This document shows positions 13,001 to 23,600 of a DNA stretch of 64,000 nucleotides, piece after piece. Position 1 is the stretch's first letter. Every line of letters begins with the position of its first letter. The translations under genes and the position numbers were made by a program. Source of the DNA: Hysterangium stoloniferum (Eukaryota; Basidiomycota; Agaricomycetes; Hysterangiales; Hysterangiaceae); assembly GCA_015178975.1 (NCBI GenBank), contig WHVD01000260.1, positions 23,520-87,519 of the forward strand, given 5' to 3'. Under the pieces are notes generated by a model. That model had not been told where the DNA came from and ran no database searches. It saw only the letters and a list, made by a program, of their open reading frames with translations.

Positions 13001-13918
13001 AGTTTCTGACTTTGTCCTCCTAGTCTGCCCCTCATGGCTCATCTCCTTTGGCATCCTCTTCCCAGCTTGTGAGTTTCTGACTTTTTCCTCCTCATCTGCC
13101 CCTCATGCCTCATCTCCCTTGACATCCTCTTCCCAGCTTGTGAGTTTCTGACCTTGTCTTCCTTGTCTGCCCCTCATGCCTCATCTCCCTTGGCATCCTC
13201 TTCCCAGAAAGTGAGTTTCTCACTTTTTCCTCCTTCTCTGGCCCTCATGGCTCATCTCCCCCAGGATGTGCATTTCTGGCCTTTTCCTCTGTCTGTCCCT
13301 CATGACTCATGTCCCTTGGCATGCTCTAGGATGTGAGTTTTTGATTTTTTTTTTTCTCCCTGTTTCCCTCCCATGGCTTTTCTTCCTGGGTGTGATCTCC
13401 CCATATTTTGGAATGGTTTCTATTTTCTATTTTATTTTTGTTCTTTTCTTTTTTTCAACATTTATGTTGTCCTCATTCTTTTATTCCCTCAGCATTACTA
13501 CTCCCAACAATGCTTTCTCTCCATCTCAACACATCCAGAATATGAGGTATGATAAACTTTATAAATATCTAGCTAATGGTTACCATTGGTTTACTTAACC
13601 TCTCAGTCATGTTCTGGCTTGCCCCATTGCAAGGTTGTCTGCCTTAGCATTGGTACTTTGCACTTACTTGTTCAACTCCTTTCACCCTTTAACACATCAT
13701 TCTTAGCTGCCATGGTCATCAGTTGTCATTTGCTTGATACTCCACCAAGTTTAGACTTTCAGACAATTGCTAAGTCTTATATGGCTTATTCAGTTAAGAC
13801 TTTAGTAGATGATGTGAAGAAAGTATTTCAGAAAGCAATTTCTTGTAGTGATGGAGATAGTGATGTGGTCTTTGACATAATGCAGAAGAATGTCCCAGGT
13901 ATGTTTTTTCCCCTTTGA
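7048..13918 (+). CDS. P-loop GTPase with 72 predicted micro-exons
   Basis: Conventional exons: 7048-7155, 7234-7263, 7321-7493, 7545-7621, 7671-7871, 7921-8059 and 8132-8288, all joined in frame. They encode Walker A/G1 GNANAGKTT, a G3 motif DSCGF, a YCLPT stretch and G4 TKMD, followed by DMNKEDTNCDEL. This is the layout of the small GTPase-like G-domain family expanded in Agaricomycetes, whose function is unknown. Next come 72 predicted micro-exons (8343-13332, 73 codons, phase 0, no stop), then exons 13493-13546 and 13607-13918. The last resembles the family's C-terminal helical region (LDTPPSLDFQTIAKSY onwards). The start exon is missing and the stop at 13916 is provisional, because a GTATGT donor at 13899 could add another exon. 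Several donors are weak (GTCTGT, GTGCAC, GTGCGA). The G domain is firm; the micro-exon joining is inferred from splice signals and frame. Confidence 0.75.
8289..9860 (+). other. Unique-sequence part of micro-exon series
   Basis: Twenty-two micro-exons separated by dissimilar introns of about 50-80 nt, plus the triplet ending at 9860. Examples: CCC 8343, AGT 8401, TTT 8469, AAT 8535, AAA 8600, CTG 8679, ATT 8750, GAA 8802, GAT 8863, ATG 8934, GAT 8995. All are 3 nt except GTTCAT at 9296-9301. Nearly all are preceded by a pyrimidine-rich AG acceptor and all are followed by a GTRNGT-like donor. The introns share length but no obvious sequence. Joined in phase 0 the triplets are stop-free, while both other phases hit a stop within the first six codons. 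Confidence 0.7.
9858..13332 (+). repeat. 71-bp tandem array, one intron per codon
   Basis: Fifty donors, from 9861 to 13333, mostly exactly 71 bp apart. A unit is GTGAGTTTCTGAC, a pyrimidine-rich middle with CTCAT branch-like motifs, CTCTTCCCAG, then a variable triplet. Tally of triplets: GAA 13, TTT 9, CGA 8, CAA 6, CTT 6, AAA 6 and GAT 2 (the last two, at diverged units). Units of 64-77 bp arise from small indels such as an extra CTCATG. No triplet is TAA, TAG or TGA. The intron part is nearly invariant while the triplet is the most variable site. Open frames seen on either strand across the array are repeat artefacts. Confidence 0.95.
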
Positions 13919-14342
13919 TCATCTGCTAGTGATGAAACTTACTGGACCACTTGTGATTGTTGTAGCTTTTGCCATTTCTAATCAGTATTAGCTCTCATTT
14001 GTGCATCATGTTATGAAAGCCCAGGGGTGGTAATTTGTTGCCTATGTAAATGTTACATGATGTGTAACAAATTTTCATCGTTTGAATACATCTGTCTCTG
14101 TATCTTGCAATTCTATAAATACTTTGGAGTTCCATCCTTGTGATTCTTCATGCACAACATGTGTGAACAGTCTACATATGTACATGCTGAGTACTACCAA
14201 TCTCATGGTTTTGTGAACTGTCTGGGGTGTGGATGCTTGAAAATCCACCAAACAATGATGGATGAGCTCAGCTTGTTCCATGGATTAGCTTTTCTTCCCC
14301 TGGAGCTTCTTGACTGTTCCTGGATGGGTCCATGTACATATG
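13919..14342. other. Intergenic, nothing recognised
   Basis: Likely the 3' end of the GTPase transcription unit. Overlapping short ORFs on both strands (14075-14389) have no domain and are not conserved elsewhere in the window. Confidence 0.4.
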
Positions 14343-14651
14343 TACAGTGGCTTCCAAAACTGTCCCAATCTTTTGGTAATTCTCAATAAATGCTTTATAA
14401 CCTACCAAATAAATTTTCTACAATAGTGAAAATATTCTCACATATACCTTAGCATACTAGCTTTGATATACCCCAATATTACATAATATAGATGGATATT
14501 GGTGTCACAGTCAATATTTAAAAATGACCAATCATTGGGACAGTTTTGCAACCACTCTTTTTGAATCAGATATCTTGCTATTCTAGTGCTTTGTATGGCC
14601 TCCCTTAGCCTTTATTACAGCATCAAGTCTTCTGGGCATACCTTCTATCAG

Positions 14652-15256
14652 TGTGAAGAGTGGTGGAAGTTCTAACCGTTCTATACAGTATATGAAGAAT
14701 ATTGACTGTTTACATACAACATGATGATGTATTGACTATCTAGTTCAATACTGTTGAAAGGATTAGCTATCTTAAGTAGAATAGATAGCTAAGACCACTG
14801 AAAGAGAATTGACCTTAAAGTACGATTCTGAGTGACTGCTCAAGTGATTAAGGAAATAACAAGAGAGTCGAACAAACAGAGTAGTCCACATGTAGTCCAC
14901 ATGGATCGAGATAATGGTTTGAGTTTTGACTAGTGTAGTTCAAAACCATGATTGCACTAATAGTTAAGGCTCGTCAGTGACAGTCGAGACAATACCCCAA
15001 TCACAACATGCAGGACACTAAGTGGGTGTCCGGGCAAGTTGTGGTTACAGGTAAAAAGTGTCTGAGTTCTAACTATAGGAACTAGAATACATAGGTCTGG
15101 CACATATGCACCCACAAGAGTCTATGTACTGAATGCATAGGCTGTCAAACTAAATATACATATGCGTATAATAAAATAGAGAGAGAAATAGAAATAATAA
15201 TAGAAATATAGTGTGGGCTCGTCCAGACTATATTTCGGAGTATATTTCGCAGTACC
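14652..15256 (-). repeat. LTR fragment inside the Tc1 remnant
   Basis: Starts TGTGAAGAGTGGTGGAAG and follows the 4477-5094 LTR along most of its length, including the shared GTCTGAGTTCT and CCCACAAGAGTC blocks. The terminal CTCACA is missing and no target duplication is visible. Confidence 0.7.
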
Positions 15257-15464
15257 TAATCTAGATGGATATTGGTGTCACAGTCAATATTTAAAAATGA
15301 CCAATCATTGGGACAGTTTTGCAACCGTCTCTTTTCACACATTTCATTATATCATATTATATTCTAGAGGGCTAGGAAAACTACAGGAAAAGTCACGTGA
15401 CATCTATTTGATGTTCTAATTAATATGTGACATGAAATGTCACATTTTAACTATCATTCTTATC

Positions 15465-16020
15465 ATGAAAGTTATTTCCTCTCTCAAAAGAGAACAAGCC
15501 ATCTCCCTCCTACAAAATGGACTCTCCAATAGGAATGTAGCCTCTACAACAGGTCTTAGCAAGTCTAGTATCAGTCAAATTGCTCAGGAGATAGAGATAG
15601 ACAAAGAAAACATGAAAGGAGGATGTTTATCCAAGCTTTCTCCTGCTGACCAAAGGAGGATCATGTATCAAATCACCTCTGGCCAGCTAGATAATGCTGT
15701 CCAAGCCACACATTACATTAACAGTATCAATCAATATAATGAGTCACCTAGCACAGTCAGGAGGACCTTGAAACAGTATGGTTTCAAAGCAGTAGTCAAG
15801 GCAAAAAGGCCCTTGTTAAAGGCTCAACATAGAAAGGCCAGGTTAAGCTTTGCCCTCAAATACCAACACTGGACAGGGGATGGCTGGAAGAGGGTATTGT
15901 GGACTGATGAGACCAAAATAAATAGGATTGGGTCAGATGGACATCGATAACCCAACCTACTGTCAAGCATGGAGGTGGAAATATCATGGTCTGGGACTGT
16001 ATGGGTTGTAATGGAGTAGG
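15465..16020 (+). pseudogene. Tc1/mariner transposase, truncated
   Basis: The frame 15432-15950 starts with a paired-type helix-turn-helix region (SNRNVASTTGLSKSSISQ) and a second helical DNA-binding region. It reaches the first catalytic aspartate in WTDETKINRIGSDGHR. After a stop at 15948 a shifted frame resumes with PTVKHGGGNIMVWDCMG, part of the family's catalytic core, and is cut off near 16020. Tc1 transposases are about 340 aa; roughly half is present. Non-functional. The methionine at 15465 is favoured because it directly precedes the HTH region. Confidence 0.85.
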
Positions 16021-16630
16021 TACTCCAGTATCAGAAGTTGCTTGAGAAGGCCATACAGCTTATGCCTCTGGGATTTAGAGTGTAAGCAGGTGGTGCATGA
16101 CTTACAGAACTGGGTTACAAAATCTTGGAGGTTGGGCCAAGTATATTCTCTTTGGATTAGATCAAGAGTACTATTAATGCTGTAATGTCTGGAGATTGGA
16201 TGATCATGTTTGTACTGAAGTATGCAAAGTTGGAGATTTTCAGAATCTGGAATGGAGATATGTCCATTGAGACAGATAAAACCTTGAGAGTCCTGTGACC
16301 AATGGGGTTGATCGGAATTGTCAGGAACTTCTAGGTGTGGCTTGAGGGCCAGGTCAGAAGTGAGTGCAGAGAGGATATCTTGATGTAATTGCTCAATGTC
16401 CATAATAATGATGCCATGCACAATCAGATGGTAGAGGGAAGTCACTCAGAGAGATTTGGAAAGTTGCTGTGTTGTAAAAACCAGTTTCATGTTATGTAGA
16501 ATAATAACAGCATCATTACTTTCCCCCTCTTTAGGATAGATGTCCCCTTGTCAGGTCATGGCATCTGGCTTTCCACCAAGACATCTGGGTCAGAAACAGA
16601 TAATCATGTTGAAAGTGGAATGGAATGGAA
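15984..16630 (-). pseudogene. Ty3 pol fragment: integrase zinc region
   Basis: The minus-strand frame 16445-15984 parallels the intact pol at 62.3-64 kb: GIIIMDIEQLHQDILSA, then the HHCC integrase zinc domain (HPISRHYSINSTLDLIQREYTWP, CKSCTTC). The first zinc histidine pair is altered (SRHYS where the intact copy has SGHFG). Homology runs on to about 16630 as non-coding similarity to the RNase H/connection end. It is a 0.6-kb remnant abutting the Tc1 fragment. Confidence 0.8.
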
Positions 16631-17083
16631 TGATATGTCTCAGGTTTTATGTCACCCATCTCATCAAACTTCTGTATATTCAGTAGTAAACATGGTAGTT
16701 TAATTGTAGGGTAAAAACTTCAGGGGAATACATTCTAATTACAGATTTATTATTAACATTTTCAAATTTATATCCTATATGACCAAATAGATGTTTAATT
16801 TGGGATCTGAAACTTGCAAATTATGTATAACAATTTTCTTGCATTAAATCAACACCTCTAGGTTTTTCAACAATCTTATTGATATATGTATGGTTTATTT
16901 GCTCTATCAAGTCCCATACAGTCAACTTTATACACAAATCTTTCTATATCTAATTTTTTAAACATTGGTTGTGGATTTTGAACACATGGCTCTGATTTAG
17001 ATACAAATAAGACCATACTATTCACATCCATAGCTACCTAATTCCTTTAACTTGTAAGGATGTTGTACTGCTTTGTCCTCACC
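16631..17083. other. AT-rich, no gene recognised
   Basis: No open frame with a domain and no repeat with another part of the window was noticed. Confidence 0.4.
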
Positions 17084-17396
17084 TGTTAGGACAACACTAA
17101 CAAGGCTACAAAAACGCAAAGAGGAAACAAGAGATATGTAAGACAAGGATAAGGAGTAAAGGGAGAGAAGTTCTAACGACTTAAGAATATCATGCTTGTG
17201 TTTAGTGGAAATCATAAGGGATTGAAACTGGGTTCTAGTAATGTACATCCTGAATTATTTATACTAAAGAGAAAACTAAACTTTAAGGAAAAAACTAAAT
17301 CAGATTAACTTGATATTCAACTTGTGACTAAATAAACTAGACTAAACTAAAATAAAGACAAATTTAAATTGAAAACAAATATTCAGAGCCCTGACA
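17084..17396. repeat. Putative solo LTR, TGTTAGG...CTGACA family
   Basis: A 313-bp segment starting TGTTAGGACAACACTAAC and ending AGAGCCCTGACA. Its beginning recurs at 58549 and its end, reverse-complemented, at 57732 next to a purine tract. Flanking pentamers (TCACC, TTATC) do not match, so this may be an old or rearranged copy. Confidence 0.55.
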
Positions 17397-18004
17397 TTAT
17401 CAGTACAGCTTAAAATTATATCATATCCATCAAGGAATAAGGTTATTACAATAGCCTTGAAAAATGGTGGATTTTTTTTTCTTGCTGATAAAATTCTAAT
17501 TTTCATGTTTGAAAACATAGCTTTGTCTTTATTTTATTTTAGTCTAGTTTATTTAGTCACATATCAAAATATTAAGTTTAAACTTTAGTTAGTTTTCTCC
17601 TTGAATTTTCTTTTTCATGTCAAGAGAAGTTTGTTATAGAACACTCCAGACCCATCACCTTCTGGTTTCTTTCTCTTGCTTTTTCACCTCTCTTTCTATA
17701 TTTTAATATTGATTTTTGTAGATGATCATCTACATTTATGGTATAATCATCCTCATCTTTTATAGTGTGATTATTTTTGTCTGTCATAATATGACCCTCT
17801 GTAAGTCTGGTGCCCCAGTCTTACACATTCTCCTTTTGTTTCACTCCTTTGTGCCACTCCTTTTGTTCTAGCATGTGATCACAGCATATATAAGCCTAGG
17901 TAGTTTTCCTTCTCTTACCAGTACTGTATGCTGCATTTGCCTGTATCCTGTTCTTGTTCTGGACAATACACCATGGTCCTGTCAACTTGTGTGACCACCA
18001 GTGA
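17397..18004. other. AT-rich, possible retroelement remnant
   Basis: Contains a TATATAAGCC promoter-like motif near 17890 and pyrimidine-rich stretches, but no coding region I can name. Confidence 0.3.
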
Positions 18005-18627
18005 TCCCAATTGATGATGGGATTACACCCTCATTCGTAATAATAAAATCATTACCATCTTGATCATTTATAATCATATCACTATCTTCATCTATAATAA
18101 TCTCATTATTATCTTCATTATTTTCATTTCTTTGTTTCTTTCCATTATCCATAATAAAGTTATACCCACAATGAATGTCCTCTACATCAATAAAGTCATT
18201 TCTATACTTATAAATAGTACATAAAGCTCCAAGATTACCATTAATATTAAGTCTGTACCTTTCTAAGTCAATTATATCTACATTATCTAAAACTAGAATA
18301 CTAGAACCTTTTCACTTCCTTATGATAAATCCTCAGTCACCATAGTCTCAACTATGTGTTTTTTTGATCATTTAACTGTTATTTTAAGGATTCTATTTCT
18401 TTCATTAGTTTACCCTCTCTTCTAGAAAACAGATTAAACCTTTCTGTCAGTCTTTCCTCCTTTCTAGCTTGTGCTTCTATGAAGTTATTGAAGAATGATT
18501 CAATCATATTAAAACAGTGTGTGTGCTTGCATTGTGTAGTGATTACCATCATAGAAGATTTGATTTTCAAAGAAATCATTTTTTTTAAATTTGCATTCAT
18601 TTTGTCATTATCTAGGAGGATAACCAA
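18005..18627 (-). CDS. Unrecognised low-complexity open frames
   Basis: Two minus-strand open stretches: 18627-18379 (82 aa, a lysine/glutamate-rich, possibly coiled-coil C-terminus) and about 18310-18005 (about 100 codons, very acidic, asparagine-rich, without an early ATG). Their proximity and strand suggest one broken gene, perhaps from a retroelement, but no domain is recognisable. Base composition is strongly AT-rich, so chance open frames are possible. Confidence 0.25.
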
Positions 18628-19140
18628 AAAAAATAACAGTTATTTATCCACTCAAGTATATATATTTATATTGTTTGCTGTAGAATTAATATTTCATCAA
18701 ATTCAATCCACCAGGTAACACTCTAAAGAATGGGAAAATATCAATATTTATCTTGCAATCTGATAAAAGGTAGTCAAACAATCATATGTAGATTATTCTT
18801 TTACAATAAATTCCACAATGGTAGGCCAGAAGGTTCTTCTGGTTAAGTTTCTAAATAAAATAAAGTTAAATTATGCAAACTGTTTTGAAAGGGGTGTGCA
18901 GACTTCAGAAAATACATTAAGACTTATTCTGAAGATTAAGTCTCAACCTAAATAATCTTGTTTGCCTCTTCTGCAGAAAAGTCAGACATAAGGTTTCTGA
19001 ATGCACTCTTTCTGGCCAAACAGTTGTCACTAGGTTTTATCTGACCCTCCAAGTCTCTGTTTGCATCCTTTTTGAAAAAAACAGGATGGAGCCCTTCTTG
19101 GCTCACTTCCTCTTTGTGTGGATTTCTGAGGTCTCAATGT
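18628..19140. other. AT-rich, no gene recognised
   Basis: No domain-bearing frame or repeat relationship noticed. Confidence 0.35.
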
Positions 19141-19432
19141 GTTATGACTGGAATTCCTGCCAGAATCCAGGCACTAACTTATATGCACCCGCACCCTATA
19201 TGCACCAATTGTCAGTTTACCAGAATTCCTGCTGGACTCCATATATCAGACTTGTCTACATTTGACTTTGTTATGTTGTGTATCAGTCACCGGAATACCC
19301 ACCGGACTCCATCCCTGTCCATGTCCAACCTCATCCCACGCATCAGTCACCAGACCCCACTCAGAAAACCCATCATCCCTCTAACAGAGCCCCATTCCCG
19401 TTTTAGTCAAATGACCTGTCATGATCCGTAAT
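19141..19432 (+). repeat. Fragment of the 55007-55817 LTR family
   Basis: Shares the motif order of the 5' part of the LTR at 55007 (ACTGGAA, GGCACTAACTTATATGCACC, CACCAGACTCC-like blocks, ATGACCTGTCA). It is truncated on both sides and abuts the broken 7-TM gene. Confidence 0.65.
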
Positions 19433-20240
19433 GGTTCCGGCGATGCCAAGTTGTTCACAGCCTATCTCTGAATTGGGCCTGGTGTGCTCGACAAGAATGG
19501 TGATTTGGGTTATGATGCGCGCGCAGAGGAAAGGAATTATTGCAAACAAAGTCCACCAGTTGATGAGCTGACCCAAACCCGCATGTAAGACCAATCAAGT
19601 AACAATCGTAAAGAGAGCATGCTCACCTTATCCCTTCCAATTCTCGACCTGACCAATACCGCAAGCGGGACTAACAAAAACCGTCTTCGACGTATGCAAC
19701 AAGGCCAATCCAACCTTTGTTCTGGCAACACGCTTGGCTAGTTGGGCTTCGAGGCCTTCGGACGGGCTAAGCCTGAAGTTTCGTGACGTCCGGAATACGT
19801 GGACATATGAGGAGGAAAATATTATTACGAATGCAGAGAGGACATAAAATGGGAGCATGAACATTTCTATAGGTAGTGGTTTTGTGTGTGTTTTATCTGA
19901 CTCTGCATTTTGTGTATGGGTTCGATATCTGTCTCGAACAATGAGAGCCACGGCCACAAGGATAAGCATATTGGCCCAATTAGTGAATAACTACGTCGCT
20001 GCCAACTTATAAGGGACACATTGAATCCTTTGCATCAAGTTGTACTCACCTGCTGTAAATCGTGGAAAAAACCTTTTCGGCAACAACGGATAAAAAAAGA
20101 CAAATACGGTAAGAACCTCCAATATGAACAGTGCATTCGAAATAATCGTAAAGAGCATCTAATACACCGGGAAAAGCCCTTGCTCCAAAACTTTTTTTAG
20201 GATCCTCAGTAGAGGCTTTATAAACTCCGCCAATCACTCA
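19433..20240 (-). pseudogene. 7-TM membrane protein, broken third copy
   Basis: Minus-strand similarity to the genes at 35018-36379 and 38528-39888. It keeps VALIVRDRYRTHTQ, the PIEMFMLPFYVLSAFVII helix and the INWWTLFAIIPFLC region, in separate frames. The first exon is degraded, only part of its end being visible at 20046-20237, with frameshifts in the fifth helix region. The 5' end is missing and a TA-flanked palindromic element starts 12 bp upstream; the 3' tail is replaced by an LTR fragment. It is therefore a relic of the same family. Confidence 0.75.
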
Positions 20241-20348
20241 TCGGATCGTTACAGCGCTTTGCATTACGTAAGGCGCGCGCTAGATTTGCGCGGAAATATT
20301 GCTGAAAGTTGCGAACCTCGTAGCTTGCTCAATAATTGACCAATTGTC

Positions 20349-20672
20349 TGTTAAGTAGTAGACAAGATTTCGAAAGGATTGAGTCTGTTTGCGAAGCTCA
20401 GTGAGTGAGTGAGTAAACTTCACTGAGGTATATGGCAAAATATCGTGACTTTTTATCTAATTTCTAATTATTTTAGGAGAGATATTAGGAGAGTAAATAG
20501 GGGAAATTTAGATACTCGAAGTTTCTAGTCGATTGCATCATTAAGGAGAAATTCGCAATTAGGAGTTATTCCTCCTTTAACGGTACTTCGATATATGCGC
20601 ATATATGCGCATATACTCGTCATTATAGGTTCGATTCCGATTTCGGTTTATGCGAAGACTTGATTACTAACA
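20349..20672 (-). repeat. 3' LTR of the copia element
   Basis: It is 324 bp. Compared with the right LTR it keeps more CpG sites, with C/T and G/A differences at CpG positions and an extra ATATGCGC repeat. The gag-pol stop codon TAG lies inside it at 20667-20669. Confidence 0.9.
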
Positions 20673-23600
20673 CTTCCCCTCAAGTCGAGTATTGATAAGA
20701 CCGAGTTTGGATGTAAAATAGATGAGTTTTGGGCGAGGTAAAGCTTTGGTGAATATGTCTGCTGTCATATCTTTGGTAGGACAATATGCGAGTGTAACTG
20801 TGCCGTTTTCCACAATTTCGTATATGAATTTGTATCATATATCGATGTGCTTTGTTCGTCCTTGAAATCTGTTATTCTTCGATATGATAATAGCGGCTTG
20901 ATTGTCGCAATGGAGTGTAATTGATTTTGTGAATGGATGAAAGACTTCGTTCATGAATTTGTGAATCCAGCATGCCTCTTTAATAGCATATGTGGCTGCG
21001 ACGAATTCGGCCTCGGTGCTAGATAAAGTTACAAGTCTTTGTTTGTTTGAACTCCAAGAGAATGCTCCACCATTTAATAGAAAACAATAACCTGACATCG
21101 AATGTCGATCTGGTTGTTGCCCCCAATCCGCATCTGTATATCCCATTATTCCACTCTCATTTCTTCCCAATGTTAATTTGAAGTCTCGTGTTCCCTTCAA
21201 ATATTTCAGTACTCTTTTCGTTGCTTCCCAATGTACTCATCCTGGATTCTCCATAAATTGAGATAGAATAGATACTGCAAAAGAAATATCTGGTCTTGTA
21301 CCCATTGCGGCCCACATTAATGAACCAATGGCTTCGCAATAAGAAATGTTCTTCATATTTTCACGTTCTTTTGGTGTGGTCGGACATTGTTCTTTTGATA
21401 ATAATGGTTTGGGATCCATAGGCAGTGTGATTGGGACTGCATCTTGTAAATTGAAACATTTGATAATTAAGTCGATATATGCAGTTTGTCCGAATGAGAT
21501 TGTATGTGCTTTTATATCGTATTTGACCTCTATGTTCAGTAACCAATGTAATTCACCCATATCCTTCATTTTGAAATGCAATTTGAATTGCTCCTTTGTT
21601 TGAATTATTCCTTTGTTTGTATTTGCAGTGATGGTAAGATCATCCACGGCTACTGCAATGATGATAATATTGTGTTCCACTCATTTGTAGAATACGGCTG
21701 GATCGGATAGTGAGCAAGTAAATCCCATTTGATTCATCACCTTGCTGAGTAGCTTGTACCATTCTCTGCCCAATTGTTTTAAACTGTATAGAGCCTTTTT
21801 CAATTTTAGTACTTTCAATGGTGGACCTTGAGGAAATCCTGGTGGTTGGTGCATATATACTGTTTCTGTAAGTATTGCATTCAAGTATGCATTGTTGACA
21901 TCCATTTGCTCTATAGACCAGCCGTTCTGGGCTGCTATGCCTGTGATAAGCCTCAGTGAAGCCAAACGAACAATTGGAGAAAATGTCTCTTCATAGTCCG
22001 TCCCGAATACTTGTGTAAAGCCTTGAGCTACAAGTCGTGCCTTGTATGTATTGATGTTTCCATTCGCATCGCGTTTTATTCTTAACGTCCATTTAGAACC
22101 GACTATATTGATTCCTTCAGGTTTGTCGATGAGTTCCCAGGTGCCTAAATTGTGCAAGGCCTTCAACTCCTTTAAAAATGCCGGCTTCCACAATGGCCAA
22201 TCGTCTCCTCTCATAGCCTCTTCCACTGTAGTTGGCACTCCTTCCTGAAGGTTTGCAATCATCCCTATCATTTCCAATCTCTCACTGTCCATCCTGTCTG
22301 TAAACTCCATCCACTCCGATGGGCTGTATGTGTCTGCATATGAGATGTTTTTATCGACCATAATTGGCAGCTCACTTGGACTGTCTTCCCATAAAATTGA
22401 GTCTTCATCAAAACCGTTTTCATCTTCTAATATAACGCATGTAGCGTTTCCGAGCTCTTCTGGTACTTGTAGTTTTGAAGAAAATTTGATTTGACTATAA
22501 CCTGCAGTACCTTCCCCTTGTCTAAGACGGCACATATAATCAGATGGAAATCTGGTTCTTGAACTTCATCTCAATTGCTCTTGAGGTAAGGATTCCGTAG
22601 TTTCTGGTAGCTCTGGAATGCTAATTTGAGGCGATTCAGGCAATGGTATGTCTGTGGGCATTTGAGGAAGTATCTTATATGTTTTGTGATCTGGATCCCT
22701 TCCTGATACGAGTATAGGTGCCCCAGCTTGCTTGGGGAATGCCACATTTCGTTCTACGGTCACGGTTCGTTTTTCTGGCCAATATATGCGGTGACCTTCA
22801 CTGTTAAAACTGTACCCGACCCAGTGGCCCTCTTTTGCTTTGGGTCCTAGTTTACCCCCCTCTGGTTCCATCCTCACATATACAATCTCTCCCCATTCCG
22901 GTAAGTCACTTAGATTCGGCTTCTTGTTATGAACTAGCTTGTATGGTGTTTTTCCATCGAGAGCGGATGTTGCTGTTCTATTCTTTAGATATACTGCATG
23001 TTGTATACACTCGCCCCATAGGAACTTGGGCAGATTCACAGCGATGAGCATTGATCGGGTGTGTTCAACTAATGTTCGATTTAGTCTCTCTGCGACACCA
23101 TTCTGTTGGGGAGTATTGTGAACAGTTAATTGCTGGAGAGTTCCACGTGAAGATAGATAGTCTTTAAACTCATTGGATGTATATTCACCTCCATTGTCTG
23201 ACTGTAGTTTCTTAATCGCAATGTTCCTTTGTTGATTTAGGAATGCCTCGTATGACTTGTACTTTTGGAATGCTTCTCCCTTCATTTTCATCAGGTAGGT
23301 TCTTGTTTCCCTTGTGAAATCATCAGTAAATGATATATACCATCTACAACCTCCGATGGTTTGAACTTCGGATGGCCCCCACACATCGGTGTGTATCTTT
23401 TGGCCTTGAAGTTTAGCTCGTTCTGATTTTCGGACTTTTGGGATTGGCTCCTGACTGATTTTCCCTTTGATACAGGCTTCACAAAATTCGATAGGCTTTG
23501 AGTGATCTAACGTAATTCCTTCGATTGCCCCATTTTCGACCATTCGCTTCGCAGCAGCTGGTGCTATGTGTCCCATATGTGTATGCAGCTCATTTATTGT

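Larger units (their letters stand above)
14343..16020 (+). mobile_element. Tc1/mariner element remnant
   Basis: After a TA at 14342-14344 the sequence CAGTGGCTTCCAAAACTGTC begins like a Tc1-type terminal repeat. A segment (14489-14555) recurs at 15255-15325 on the other side of a nested LTR fragment, so the element was split and partly duplicated. The transposase reading frame follows from 15465. The right end is lost where a Ty3 fragment begins near 16020. Confidence 0.7.

Noticed and set aside
9858-13332. CRISPR-like or plain minisatellite reading of the 71-bp array
   Set aside because: There are no unique spacers, and the coincidence of unit edges with splice sites, the fixed 3-nt variable site and the open phase explain more than a neutral minisatellite would.
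9631-13598. ORFs within the array on either strand (for example 11175-10966 minus, 13154-13336 plus)
   Set aside because: Repeat artefacts crossing predicted introns; no domain.
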